64,000 nt of DNA from NCBI GenBank assembly GCA_003151825.1, contig PLYO01000005.1, positions 1-64,000 on the forward strand, read 5' to 3'. The DNA is from Ignavibacteriota bacterium. Its GTDB lineage: Bacteria; Bacteroidota; Ignavibacteria; Palsa-1295. The notes under the pieces were generated by a model. That model saw only the letters and a program-made list of their open reading frames with translations, had not been told where the DNA came from and searched no databases. Positions 1-7,706 of the stretch are shown piece after piece (position 1 is the stretch's first letter; each line of letters begins with the position of its first letter). Position numbers and translations under genes: made by a program.

Positions 1-1296
1 GTTTGGATTGGAAACGACGCTCGATGTATCGAAAATAGTTACGTTCAGCGTATTCCCATTCGAACTCGAATCTAAAAGGTTCCAGCCTGCCGGAAGCTGA
101 AGCGATTGCAAAAGCAAAGACGAATCATACCGTATAGCAAAATGCGCCGTATCCACGCCAACCGTAGAATCTATTTGCGGCTGAAACAGAACGCTCATTC
201 CGTTCCCACTTGCTGTGCTTTGCGTGGGATGAAGCGAAGACGTGAAGATATTTAACGAGTCCGTGTTCAGATACCAAAGCTTGCAAGGGGCACCGTAGCC
301 ATAACCGTCGCCGGTTTCGGCCGCATAAACATAATTACCACGGGCATAAAAGCCTATGTGTTCATAGGCTCCTCTTGCGCCTGGACCACACAGATCCTGC
401 CATGAAAGCCCTTCATCCTTTGAAACAAATACACCGGTGACTGTTTGGGTGTACATTTGATTGAGATCGCCATAGAGATCGCCAGGCAGCCCAATCCCTC
501 CACCGGACACAATGGAAATCAATGTCCAGGTTTTTCCGCCATCGTCACTTCGATAAACCTGATCAGAATCAGTAAGCAAAAAAAATGTTTTCGTTCCCCA
601 TATCGGAAGAGGATGCGTCGCAAAATACCAATAATTCGTCGTCGTCCATGTTTTACCTCCGTCCGTCGTAAAATTGTCAAAAATTTGATTTGAAAAGCCA
701 TTAGAACTTGGATAGCCAGTGAGGATTCCCGTTGAATCGTCGGAGAAGGAAGACGAGCTAAATTGCAAGTTCATGCTTTGCCATGTGACGCCTTCATCGG
801 TCGATGTAAGACCCAGAACGAAATCCTCGTCAGAAGCTAAGAACAAGCGATTTGTTGCGCGATGATAATAAATGGAATAACCACCTTCAGTGGTATAACC
901 TGGATCTCCGGTGCCGGGAAGAGCATTCCAGGTTTCGCCGCCATCGGTTGTTTTGTAGCAGGCGTCAAGACCCCAAGGATCGTCATATTCAACTAACCAT
1001 CCTGTCAGGCTGTCTTTGAATGCGAAATCGTACACTCCATCAAAGTCAATTTCATTTGCTATTCTCACTTCGTACCAGCTCGCTCCGCCATTCGTGGTTT
1101 TCCATAATTGGCCGCTGTCTATACTTGCCGCGCCGAGAAAGCCGATACGAGGTGGTCCCGGAAGATCGAGAAAATAAATTGACGTAATCCTCAAAAAATC
1201 GGGAGCATAGGATGCGAAATCTTGCTGCAATTTCCATTGCGACTCCACTCGCGGAGCATAAGCAGCAAGCGTCACGGCGACGGCAAAAAACGCCAT
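1..1296 (-). CDS. Secreted Asp-box (BNR/sortilin-like) repeat protein, 3' end beyond the window
   Basis: The frame is open from 1296 to the left edge, giving about 432 residues with no stop. The start has a hydrophobic leader (MAFFAVAVTLAAYA) followed by polar sequence, so export is likely. At least six Asp-box motifs of the form S/T-x-D-x-G-x-T/S-W are visible (TNGGASWY, TDGGETWN, TDEGVTWQ, TDGGKTWT, DDGGKTWT, KDEGLSWQ), spaced as in BNR or Ycf48/sortilin-type beta-propellers. In this group such proteins are usually cell-surface T9SS cargo, with the sorting domain at the missing C terminus. The ATG at 1296 lacks a positively charged n-region. The same frame continues upstream through two arginines to a GTG at 1341 inside a hairpin, so the true start may be earlier. 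The ligand is unknown. Confidence 0.8.
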   Translation of the reverse strand, partial: MAFFAVAVTLAAYAPRVESQWKLQQDFASYAPDFLRITSIYFLDLPGPPRIGFLGAASIDSGQLWKTTNGGASWYEVRIANEIDFDGVYDFAFKDSLTGWLVEYDDPWGLDACYKTTDGGETWNALPGTGDPGYTTEGGYSIYYHRATNRLFLASDEDFVLGLTSTDEGVTWQSMNLQFSSSSFSDDSTGILTGYPSSNGFSNQIFDNFTTDGGKTWTTTNYWYFATHPLPIWGTKTFFLLTDSDQVYRSDDGGKTWTLISIVSGGGIGLPGDLYGDLNQMYTQTVTGVFVSKDEGLSWQDLCGPGARGAYEHIGFYARGNYVYAAETGDGYGYGAPCKLWYLNTDSLNIFTSSLHPTQSTASGNGMSVLFQPQIDSTVGVDTAHFAIRYDSSLLLQSLQLPAGWNLLDSSSNGNTLNVTIFDTSSVVSNPN

Positions 1297-1314
1297 CGCT
1301 AATCGGCGCGCGGA

Positions 1315-1348
1315 AATACCCGTGGAGCGAAATCGCTCCACGGGTATT
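1315..1348. repeat. 16-bp perfect inverted repeat between two minus-strand genes
   Basis: The arms 1315-1330 and 1333-1348 are exact reverse complements separated only by AA; the core arm is CCCGTGGAGCGA. It lies just after the stop of the YadA-like gene and overlaps the possible upstream start of the next gene. There is no run of T in either direction, so it is a weak terminator candidate or another member of the dispersed palindromes of this genome. Confidence 0.7.
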
Positions 1349-1363
1349 CGAATGCTTGAGTAT

Positions 1364-4300
1364 TTACGGAGCAATGACATGGAATTGAAAGGCAAAGGTG
1401 TTACTCAGGTTGAACCCCGTATTATAAGTTCTAATAATGAAAGCCGGTTGTTGAGGAGTGATAGGCCAGTGATCCCATGCTATCGGCGTTGTATAAAGCT
1501 GCGTCACCGTGATCAAACCTGGTCCTCCGGTAGCCCCTTCTACGATGGTCGCGGTTATTGCGACCGCGCTTGTATCGAACGTGTGCGGAGTACCGTCAGT
1601 GTTTACGACATTAAGGTGAATAACATAGGTGCCCATGTGGAGAATTGTAGTGTCATGAAAGACATGAGCAACCCCGACATCTGCTATTGCAAAGGTATCA
1701 TTCGATCCAACGTATCCGCAAGCTATAATGGTGTTATTAGCATAAGTGGAACCCATCCGTGTAGATGCAGGATGTGCCCCGCCACCCGAGCCGATGTTAT
1801 CGTAGGCGGTGGAATAACCACTGTTGGAGAGTGTCCATGCGTTGGATGGGAATCCCGCAGAAGTCCCATTTCCGAAAATAACGAGCGGGTCGTCACCGTT
1901 GATCGAACCGAATGTGCTTGTTCCCATCGGGATGTTAAATGTGCCCGCGACGAACTGCGCGAAGCTCTGTGCCGTCAAGCCATAGCCACCTGGAATGGTT
2001 CCATATTCCGCGCTGTCAAGATTATCGTAACCACCGCCGATCGTTCCATTGGTGGCAATTGCTCGAATACCGTTATTCCCTCCGCCGCCAATCGTGCCTC
2101 GAACAGCAGAATCGCCGTTAGACTCACCGCCACCAATCGTGCCCCGATTGCCGTAAACTACGTTTGTATAGCCCCCGCCGATCGTTGCTTCGTTGGCCTG
2201 GAAATCTATCGTATTATAGGCTCCGCCGGATATAACTCCACAGCTGTCCAATGCGCCTATCGAATTGCGCAGCCCGCCGAGGATAGCGCCAAAGTATGCG
2301 GTTACTTGATTATTAGCACCGCCGCCAATCGTTCCGGCTACCCCAAAGACACGGTTCGTGTCCCCGCCACTAATTGTGCCAAGTGTCCCAGCCACGAGAT
2401 TATGCTGGCCGCCCCCGATGGTGCCGAGCGTGTCAGTAACAGTGTTCCCGCAACCGCCAACAATAATGCCCCATTCCTGGGTGACGGTATTAAAGCATCC
2501 ACCCACAATAATTCCCTTCTCGCCGCCGATGTCGATGATGTTGCGATGGCCACCGCCCAGCGTCGCCCATCCGGCCGTTAACACATTGCTGTCACCGCTG
2601 CCAAGAAAGGATGGGCCACTGAGCAATCCGGTGTAGAGATAATTATTCTGTCCGCCGCCGAGGAACGAAGGGCCGAGAATCCCGGTGTATAGTTGGTTTC
2701 CCTGACCGCCAGCGATCGTCGATTGGTTTCCGTATAAATAGTTCGATGTGCCACCAACGATGGAACTCGCCGAACCCGTTAAGGTGTCCGTAAATCCCGA
2801 ACCAATCAAACTATTATCTCCGGAAAGTATATTTCCATAGCCGCCAGAAACCACGGATTCTAGGGAAGCCTCAATGGAATTGAACCGACCGCCGACGATG
2901 GACGAATACTCTGATTCACCGGTAATGAGGTTCCCTTCTCCCGAAGCGATTAGACAAAACTTCTCTGAATCGGATATGATATTGGGATACGCAATCGAGC
3001 CACCCGAGAGTATCGCCACACCCGTGAGTTCCATTCCCAACGTATTCGCGCTCGACCCGCCAAGAATATTTGGCGAAGTGGTGCCTTCCTCGTATCGCAT
3101 CACGCGCCGGTTTCCTCTCGTCGTATCGAGCGTATTGTTGTGAATGTGGATTTCGAACGCTTCGCTATCTTGAGTTCCCAGGTAATTCGTTGGCGGTGGA
3201 GCACCCGCGTTCCCCTTCAGGAGCCATCCTGCTGAGTCACCCCCCGCCGGTGACCATGTGAGGGTCACCTCTGTGGGCGTTGCTCCCGTATGAGGCGTAA
3301 CCATACTTGCGGAAAGAACCTGCCCGGCAGCAGGATTCGCAGCAGGCAACGTATATCGAATATTATTACTCTGTGTGCCCGCGCGGAAGGAGGAGTAGAA
3401 GACCGATCCCGGCGTAAAATTATGATCGCCCGCGTTCGGTGAATAAAATTGCAACTCGCGCGCATTCGTGTCCACGTTGCCGAGCATGAGATTCACGTTA
3501 CCAAAAAAAGCAACGTTCGAATAATTTCCACCGCTGTCGCTCAGATCGGTTATCACCGGCACAGCGGGAACTGGATTGATACCGACCTCTTGTTCTTCCA
3601 TGTCTCCGTTGTCTCCATTAAATCCGAATGAATGTGTCCCTAAGGTAAGCGAAACGCCGCCTGGAATTGCCGTACCAATGCCTTCCGCAGTGTTAACCGC
3701 CCCGCCGCCAATCGCAGAGTGGTAGGAATTAGGGTCGGCTTTTTTCGATCCTACTTGGTTCGATTCCCCACCGGCAACAACTCCATCGTCTCCGTATGCA
3801 TTATTGTAATAGCCGCCGCCTACCGTAGCAGCGAAGATATCAGCATCGCCTGCGGCTCCTCCGGCGACTGTGGTGTGCTTATCGGTTGCCGAATTCGATG
3901 GTCCAAGGGGTAGCGTGGTGGACCATCTTGGAATAGTATCCGTGCCACCGTTTGTCTGCTGTAAAATTCCGCTCACATCAGCCGAAGCAAGGTTGACAGC
4001 GCTGTCCGATAAAAGGCCCGATGAATTAATATGGAGGATTCCAACGACTCCTCCAAATGGTTCGAGGATGATTCCCGGTCCGCCTAAACCGGCATCCAAT
4101 GTAATTCCACCGCCATGCGGTAGGTCAATGCGGTCCGCGTTCCCAGAATAAATACTTACACCGTAGGAAGCACTGGTTGACCCCAAAACCGATGGATCAA
4201 CGTTGAGGTCACCGGCGCCATCGCCGCCCTGCATCCATGGAGTGGGAGTGGGGGTAGTAGCAAATACATGCCCTTCACCACCCTTGCCCGTCCCCACGCT

Positions 4301-4870
4301 CGTGCCCGCGCTACTCAGGTAAAGGCTGTTCGTATTGGGGTCGAATAACACGCCCACGCCGTCGCCCCCGGCGATATTCAGCGCCGTACCGTTTCCGGTC
4401 ACTTGCTGCCCGTTTACGCTGATCGAGGATACGTAGTTCATGTTCATCTTTTGCGGCGTCACAGAGCTATCGGCGAGCTTCGCCGTCGTAATGGCTCGAT
4501 CGGCCACGTTGATCGCTAACGGCACAGCCGAGAGCGCCGATCTCGGATAGGCCGCCGAAGCCTCGCCAATGCTGGTGCTGATAAAGAGAGGATGATCCAT
4601 GTCCGATGGCGCCGGCAGCGGCGATTGCGACCCGAGCAGGATATTGAACACCCCGCCCCTGACCTCGGTTTGGAACACGTCCTGCCAGATAGGGGTGCCC
4701 TGCATCGTGTCCCGCCAAATCAGAATGGTGATGGGGTAGGTGCTATCCTTGATGGGCGCTCCGTCCGTGCCTTGAATAAGGCCCTGATACGAAATCACGG
4801 GCTGCGATGTCTGCGCATGAAGAGAATACGATACGAAGAAAAAGAATGCGAAAGCAATGAGTTTTTTCAT
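1364..4870 (-). CDS. Large secreted protein with YadA-head-like GGG-N repeats
   Basis: 1168 residues. A signal peptide (MKKLIAFAFFFFVSYSLHAQ) leads into an N-terminal region (to about residue 120) of the kind seen in phage-tail-like or adhesin-like proteins of environmental bacteria (ISYQGLI, GGVFNILLG). Residues about 330-400 and 640-1000 hold many repeats of the pattern G-T-I-G-G-G-x-x-N (TIGGGYTN, TIGGGESN, TIPGGYG), which resembles the left-handed beta-roll of trimeric autotransporter heads (YadA head). The last 150 residues look like a compact beta-sandwich. No YadA membrane anchor or coiled-coil stalk is visible, and no clear T9SS domain. Likely a surface fibre or adhesin. A -7-like promoter element lies 43 nt upstream. 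Confidence 0.8.
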   Translation of the reverse strand: MKKLIAFAFFFFVSYSLHAQTSQPVISYQGLIQGTDGAPIKDSTYPITILIWRDTMQGTPIWQDVFQTEVRGGVFNILLGSQSPLPAPSDMDHPLFISTSIGEASAAYPRSALSAVPLAINVADRAITTAKLADSSVTPQKMNMNYVSSISVNGQQVTGNGTALNIAGGDGVGVLFDPNTNSLYLSSAGTSVGTGKGGEGHVFATTPTPTPWMQGGDGAGDLNVDPSVLGSTSASYGVSIYSGNADRIDLPHGGGITLDAGLGGPGIILEPFGGVVGILHINSSGLLSDSAVNLASADVSGILQQTNGGTDTIPRWSTTLPLGPSNSATDKHTTVAGGAAGDADIFAATVGGGYYNNAYGDDGVVAGGESNQVGSKKADPNSYHSAIGGGAVNTAEGIGTAIPGGVSLTLGTHSFGFNGDNGDMEEQEVGINPVPAVPVITDLSDSGGNYSNVAFFGNVNLMLGNVDTNARELQFYSPNAGDHNFTPGSVFYSSFRAGTQSNNIRYTLPAANPAAGQVLSASMVTPHTGATPTEVTLTWSPAGGDSAGWLLKGNAGAPPPTNYLGTQDSEAFEIHIHNNTLDTTRGNRRVMRYEEGTTSPNILGGSSANTLGMELTGVAILSGGSIAYPNIISDSEKFCLIASGEGNLITGESEYSSIVGGRFNSIEASLESVVSGGYGNILSGDNSLIGSGFTDTLTGSASSIVGGTSNYLYGNQSTIAGGQGNQLYTGILGPSFLGGGQNNYLYTGLLSGPSFLGSGDSNVLTAGWATLGGGHRNIIDIGGEKGIIVGGCFNTVTQEWGIIVGGCGNTVTDTLGTIGGGQHNLVAGTLGTISGGDTNRVFGVAGTIGGGANNQVTAYFGAILGGLRNSIGALDSCGVISGGAYNTIDFQANEATIGGGYTNVVYGNRGTIGGGESNGDSAVRGTIGGGGNNGIRAIATNGTIGGGYDNLDSAEYGTIPGGYGLTAQSFAQFVAGTFNIPMGTSTFGSINGDDPLVIFGNGTSAGFPSNAWTLSNSGYSTAYDNIGSGGGAHPASTRMGSTYANNTIIACGYVGSNDTFAIADVGVAHVFHDTTILHMGTYVIHLNVVNTDGTPHTFDTSAVAITATIVEGATGGPGLITVTQLYTTPIAWDHWPITPQQPAFIIRTYNTGFNLSNTFAFQFHVIAP

Positions 4871-4910
4871 GGTAAGTTGTGAAATATGAAAGGTTCAACT
4901 GAAACCCTCG

Positions 4911-4930
4911 GTACAAAGATACGACAATTT
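4911..4930 (-). promoter_or_regulatory. Bacteroidota-type promoter of the YadA-like gene
   Basis: On the minus strand the sequence reads AATTGTCGTATCTTTGTAC. TATCTTTG (4914-4921) matches the TAnnTTTG -7 consensus of Bacteroidota sigma factors. The preceding ATTGTCG recurs before other promoter-like elements in this window (10241, 12200, 47312). The -7 element is 43 nt from the start codon. No clear -33 TTTG is visible. Confidence 0.55.
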
Positions 4931-4944
4931 CCGGAAGTCCCCTA

Positions 4945-4978
4945 TAATAAAAAACGCGCCTGGGAGTTCCAGGCGCGT
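4945..4978 (-). terminator. Rho-independent terminator of the 5047-5610 gene
   Basis: A 10-bp perfect GC-rich stem (ACGCGCCTGG at 4954-4963 against 4969-4978) with a 5-nt loop is followed, in the minus direction, by a T-rich tract TTTTTTATTAT. It lies about 70 nt after the stop of the small secreted-protein gene. Confidence 0.85.
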
Positions 4979-5046
4979 GTCTTGAGACTCCCTAAGTTTA
5001 TGTTCCCTAAAGAGGTGTTTTTCTTGTGAGGGTGAGATGCAAAAAC

Positions 5047-5610
5047 TTATTCCCCCACCGTCAGCCCCATGGCCAGCTCTCCGGTGAGCGTGGTAATGGT
5101 CTGGCCGATGAAATCGTCGTCGAAATTATCGACGGCCTGAGCAAACTGCCGTATGATCGACGGGCGAACGGCGGAGCCGATTCCGCCAAAGACCGGGACA
5201 AGCTCCACCCGGATATTCAAAATGCCGCCGACCGGGCGGGCATCGTAGGTCACGCGGATATTGACCGATTGCTGCTCCATGGCGCTGTGTTCCGTACCCA
5301 CAGTGGCCATCAGATCGAGCGCCTGTCCCGTGCGAAGCAATTCGGTCGAACCTGTGGCGTGATCGGCGACGAGCTTCAACACCACCTGTTTCAAGCTATT
5401 GGCAATGGATTCTCTCTCGGCCACTTCCGAAGGCGAGGTGGCCTTCGGGACACTCCTCGCGCTCTGGATGGCATTGGCCATCTCCGAAGCCGTTTCGGGC
5501 GTTCCCGCGAAGGCCGTCATCGGCATGGACGAATGGTCGTTCGCTGACTGGGCGCTCGCCCGTCCGGCGAGCGCCATCGTCATGATTGTGGCTGCAATGA
5601 TGTATTTCAT
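5047..5610 (-). CDS. Small secreted protein of unknown function
   Basis: 187 residues. The N terminus is a clear signal peptide ending in an AxA site (MKYIIAATIMTMALAGRASA). The mature part has an Ala/Ser/Glu-rich helical segment (about residues 40-100) and a beta-rich second half (about 115-187) with VNIRVTYDARPVGG and LVPVFGGIGSAVRP. I do not recognise the family. The start at 5610 is supported by the signal peptide. The gene stands alone with its own terminator and has four imperfect direct repeats just upstream that look like an operator or a reiterated promoter. Confidence 0.75.
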   Translation of the reverse strand: MKYIIAATIMTMALAGRASAQSANDHSSMPMTAFAGTPETASEMANAIQSARSVPKATSPSEVAERESIANSLKQVVLKLVADHATGSTELLRTGQALDLMATVGTEHSAMEQQSVNIRVTYDARPVGGILNIRVELVPVFGGIGSAVRPSIIRQFAQAVDNFDDDFIGQTITTLTGELAMGLTVGE

Positions 5611-5684
5611 GGCATGTACTAAATTAGCAATGTACTGAACTATAGCAATGTGCTAAACTATAATCCTCGGCAATGTAAACTATA
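5611..5684 (-). promoter_or_regulatory. Four imperfect ~18-bp direct repeats directly upstream of the start codon
   Basis: Plus-strand units with consensus GCAATGTNCTAAACTATA occur at 5611-5626 (shorter), 5627-5644, 5645-5662 and 5670-5684 (shorter). On the minus strand, the coding direction of the neighbouring gene, each of the first three contains a TAgtTTaG-like octamer close to the TAnnTTTG -7 element. They abut the ATG at 5610. They could be repressor sites or stacked promoters. Confidence 0.55.
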
Positions 5685-5690
5685 ATTCTC

Positions 5691-6034
5691 ACCCCCGGAA
5701 GATGCCCCTTGCGAAGCCGCCTCTCGGTGGGCTGATGGTTTCGATGAATCGAATCCCTCACTGGTATAGACGATATTCCCGAGGAAGTTATTACACCGAA
5801 GACCCAAAAATCGTATGAATTCGTAATAAAATAACATTTTGTTGATTCTCAAAATCGTACACGTGTCGCAAAATGGAACAGATTCAGACGGCTTTTCTCA
5901 TAATCATACACTTTTAGAGAGATCGTCTCATTTTCGGACGGTTTTTGCCCGATTGTATCGTTTCTGTACAGTTTAGCGAAATGTATTTCAACTTGAAATT
6001 CGGAGTGAAATTCGAGTGGACAGTGGGTAGTGAG
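5691..6034. other. Gene-free spacer
   Basis: No convincing gene is seen. The short open frames here lack coding character. The stretch holds A+T-rich sequence with a possible promoter (ATTGTATCGTTTCTGTACAG near 5953-5972) on the plus strand, about 210 nt before the ClC gene. Confidence 0.4.
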
Positions 6035-6090
6035 GAATGACGAATTACGAGTGACGAATGAAGAATTTTGTTACTCGTTACTCGTTACTG
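6035..6090. repeat. Heptanucleotide tandem repeat tract, eight units
   Basis: The sequence is in perfect 7-nt register: GAATGAC, GAATTAC, GAGTGAC, GAATGAA, GAATTTT, then GTTACTC twice and GTTACTG, followed by AAATGG. Similar 7-bp tracts occur at 12241, 12660, 39681 and 47380. Confidence 0.75.
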
Positions 6091-6180
6091 AAATGGTGGA
6101 GCTTCGGGAACGCGAAAAGCCGCAGCTAAAATATTTGCGTCGAAATTTACTTTTTTCTTTTGTTGTGCGTTATCAGGCAT

Positions 6181-7524
6181 GTGGAATCGGAAAATGCGGT
6201 CATCGGACAGGACGAGGGAAATTATCTTCTTGAAGTAAGCCGTCGCGTTCATTTCATTCGCGCGGGCGGCGTGGGGTTGTTAGCGGGTGCTATCGCGGTG
6301 GCATTTCAGCTATCGTTGAATTACGCCGAGCAAGGGCGCATCGCGCTGCTCGCATTGCTTCATCGTAATGTTAGCTGGGGTTGGGTGGTGTTGCCAGTGA
6401 TTGCCGCGTTGCTTGGCGCCATTGCTGCCTACTTAACATCTCGTTTCGCTCCGGCGGCGTCCGGCAGCGGGATTCCGCACATTCGCGGCGTGCTTGCCGG
6501 AAAACGCACCCTCGACTGGAAGCGTATCTTGCCGGTGAAATTCATTGGCGGTGTGCTTGCGCTCGGGGCGGGTTTTTCGATGGGAAGGGAAGGGCCGACC
6601 GTGCAAATGGGCGCGTGTGCCGGAGCCGGGCTTTCGGATGTGTTGAAACTCGATCCTTACTCGAAAAGGAATCTCATTGCATCGGCAGCGGGAGCGGGAC
6701 TTGGTGCGGCATTCAACGCGCCTTTGGCCGGCTTTATCTTCGTCATCGAAGAATTGCAGCGCGAGGTTTCGCCGTTCACGGTGGTCAGCGCGCTTATCGC
6801 TTCGGTTTTCGCCGTTGCGGTGAGCCGTATTTTTACGGGCCAATTGCCATCGTTTCACGTTCACGATTTTCCGCTCCCACCGCTGACTGCGTTGCCGCTC
6901 TTCGCGGCAATGGGACTCTTCGCCGGATACGCCGGAGTTTTCTTCAATGGGACTCTTTTGTGGGCATTGAAATTCTCAGGCCGGTTCCGACTTGAGATGT
7001 GGCAAAAGGCCGCGCTTGTTGGAGCAGTGACCGGGCTTGTGGGGTGGTGGCTTCCCGACGCGCTCGGCGGCGGACACCGAATCGCCGAAAGCATTCTTCG
7101 CGGGAATTTTACTTCAGAAAGCCTGACATTTTTTCTCATCGTACTTCTATTGGGGAAATTCTGTCTGACCATCCTGGGGTACGCTTCGGGTATTCCGGGC
7201 GGTGTATTCGCGCCGCTCCTTGTGTTCGGAGCGATCATCGGGCAGTTATTCGGACATGTGAGCCTTGCGATGTTCCCGAGCGGCGGTGCGACTCCGGCCG
7301 CGTATGCCGTTGTGTGCATGGCCGCGATTTTTACTTCGTCGATTCGCGCTCCGTTGACCGGCATCGTCCTCATCCTCGAAATGACGGGTAACCAAGAGCA
7401 GCTTTTCGCGCTGATCCTCACATGCCTCGTCGCCTATCTCGTAGCCGAACATGCGCGTTCGACGCCGCTCTACGATGCGCTGATGGAATTCGATTTGGCA
7501 AAGGATACCTCTGACGTTGTGTAG
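6181..7524 (+). CDS. ClC-family chloride/proton antiporter
   Basis: About 447 residues, a polytopic membrane protein of normal ClC core length without CBS domains. The signature loops of the Cl- pathway are present: GSGIPH (near residue 95), GREGP with the gating glutamate (near 135) and GIPGGVFAP (near 337). The IEEL segment near residue 189 keeps the internal proton-transfer glutamate of exchanger-type ClCs, so an H+/Cl- antiporter is more likely than a channel. Start choice: no ATG exists in frame; GTG at 6181 is taken, with TTG at 6160 an alternative. The gene is monocistronic. Confidence 0.92.
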   Translation: MESENAVIGQDEGNYLLEVSRRVHFIRAGGVGLLAGAIAVAFQLSLNYAEQGRIALLALLHRNVSWGWVVLPVIAALLGAIAAYLTSRFAPAASGSGIPHIRGVLAGKRTLDWKRILPVKFIGGVLALGAGFSMGREGPTVQMGACAGAGLSDVLKLDPYSKRNLIASAAGAGLGAAFNAPLAGFIFVIEELQREVSPFTVVSALIASVFAVAVSRIFTGQLPSFHVHDFPLPPLTALPLFAAMGLFAGYAGVFFNGTLLWALKFSGRFRLEMWQKAALVGAVTGLVGWWLPDALGGGHRIAESILRGNFTSESLTFFLIVLLLGKFCLTILGYASGIPGGVFAPLLVFGAIIGQLFGHVSLAMFPSGGATPAAYAVVCMAAIFTSSIRAPLTGIVLILEMTGNQEQLFALILTCLVAYLVAEHARSTPLYDALMEFDLAKDTSDVV

Positions 7525-7706
7525 CATCGGGGCGAAACTGTTTTCTTTACCCTGCGTAAGTATTAGCCCCTATGGCAAGTGCAATTCATTGCGCTTGGGG
7601 CATCCATCACGCACCGTTCGGAAAAAACTTATTACGGCGGCGTGAATGCTCCGTCAGGAATTGCACGATGTGCATTCATTTAAAACATCACAAGACACAG
7701 CAGCAA

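Noticed and set aside
1322-2581. 419-residue plus-strand open frame
   Set aside because: It is antisense to the YadA-like gene and rich in Arg/Cys/Ser with no fold pattern; the repeats of the real gene keep the other frame open.
5658-5852. 64-residue minus-strand frame in the 5.6-6.0 kb gap
   Set aside because: No start context, no recognisable fold, ends in repeat-derived sequence.
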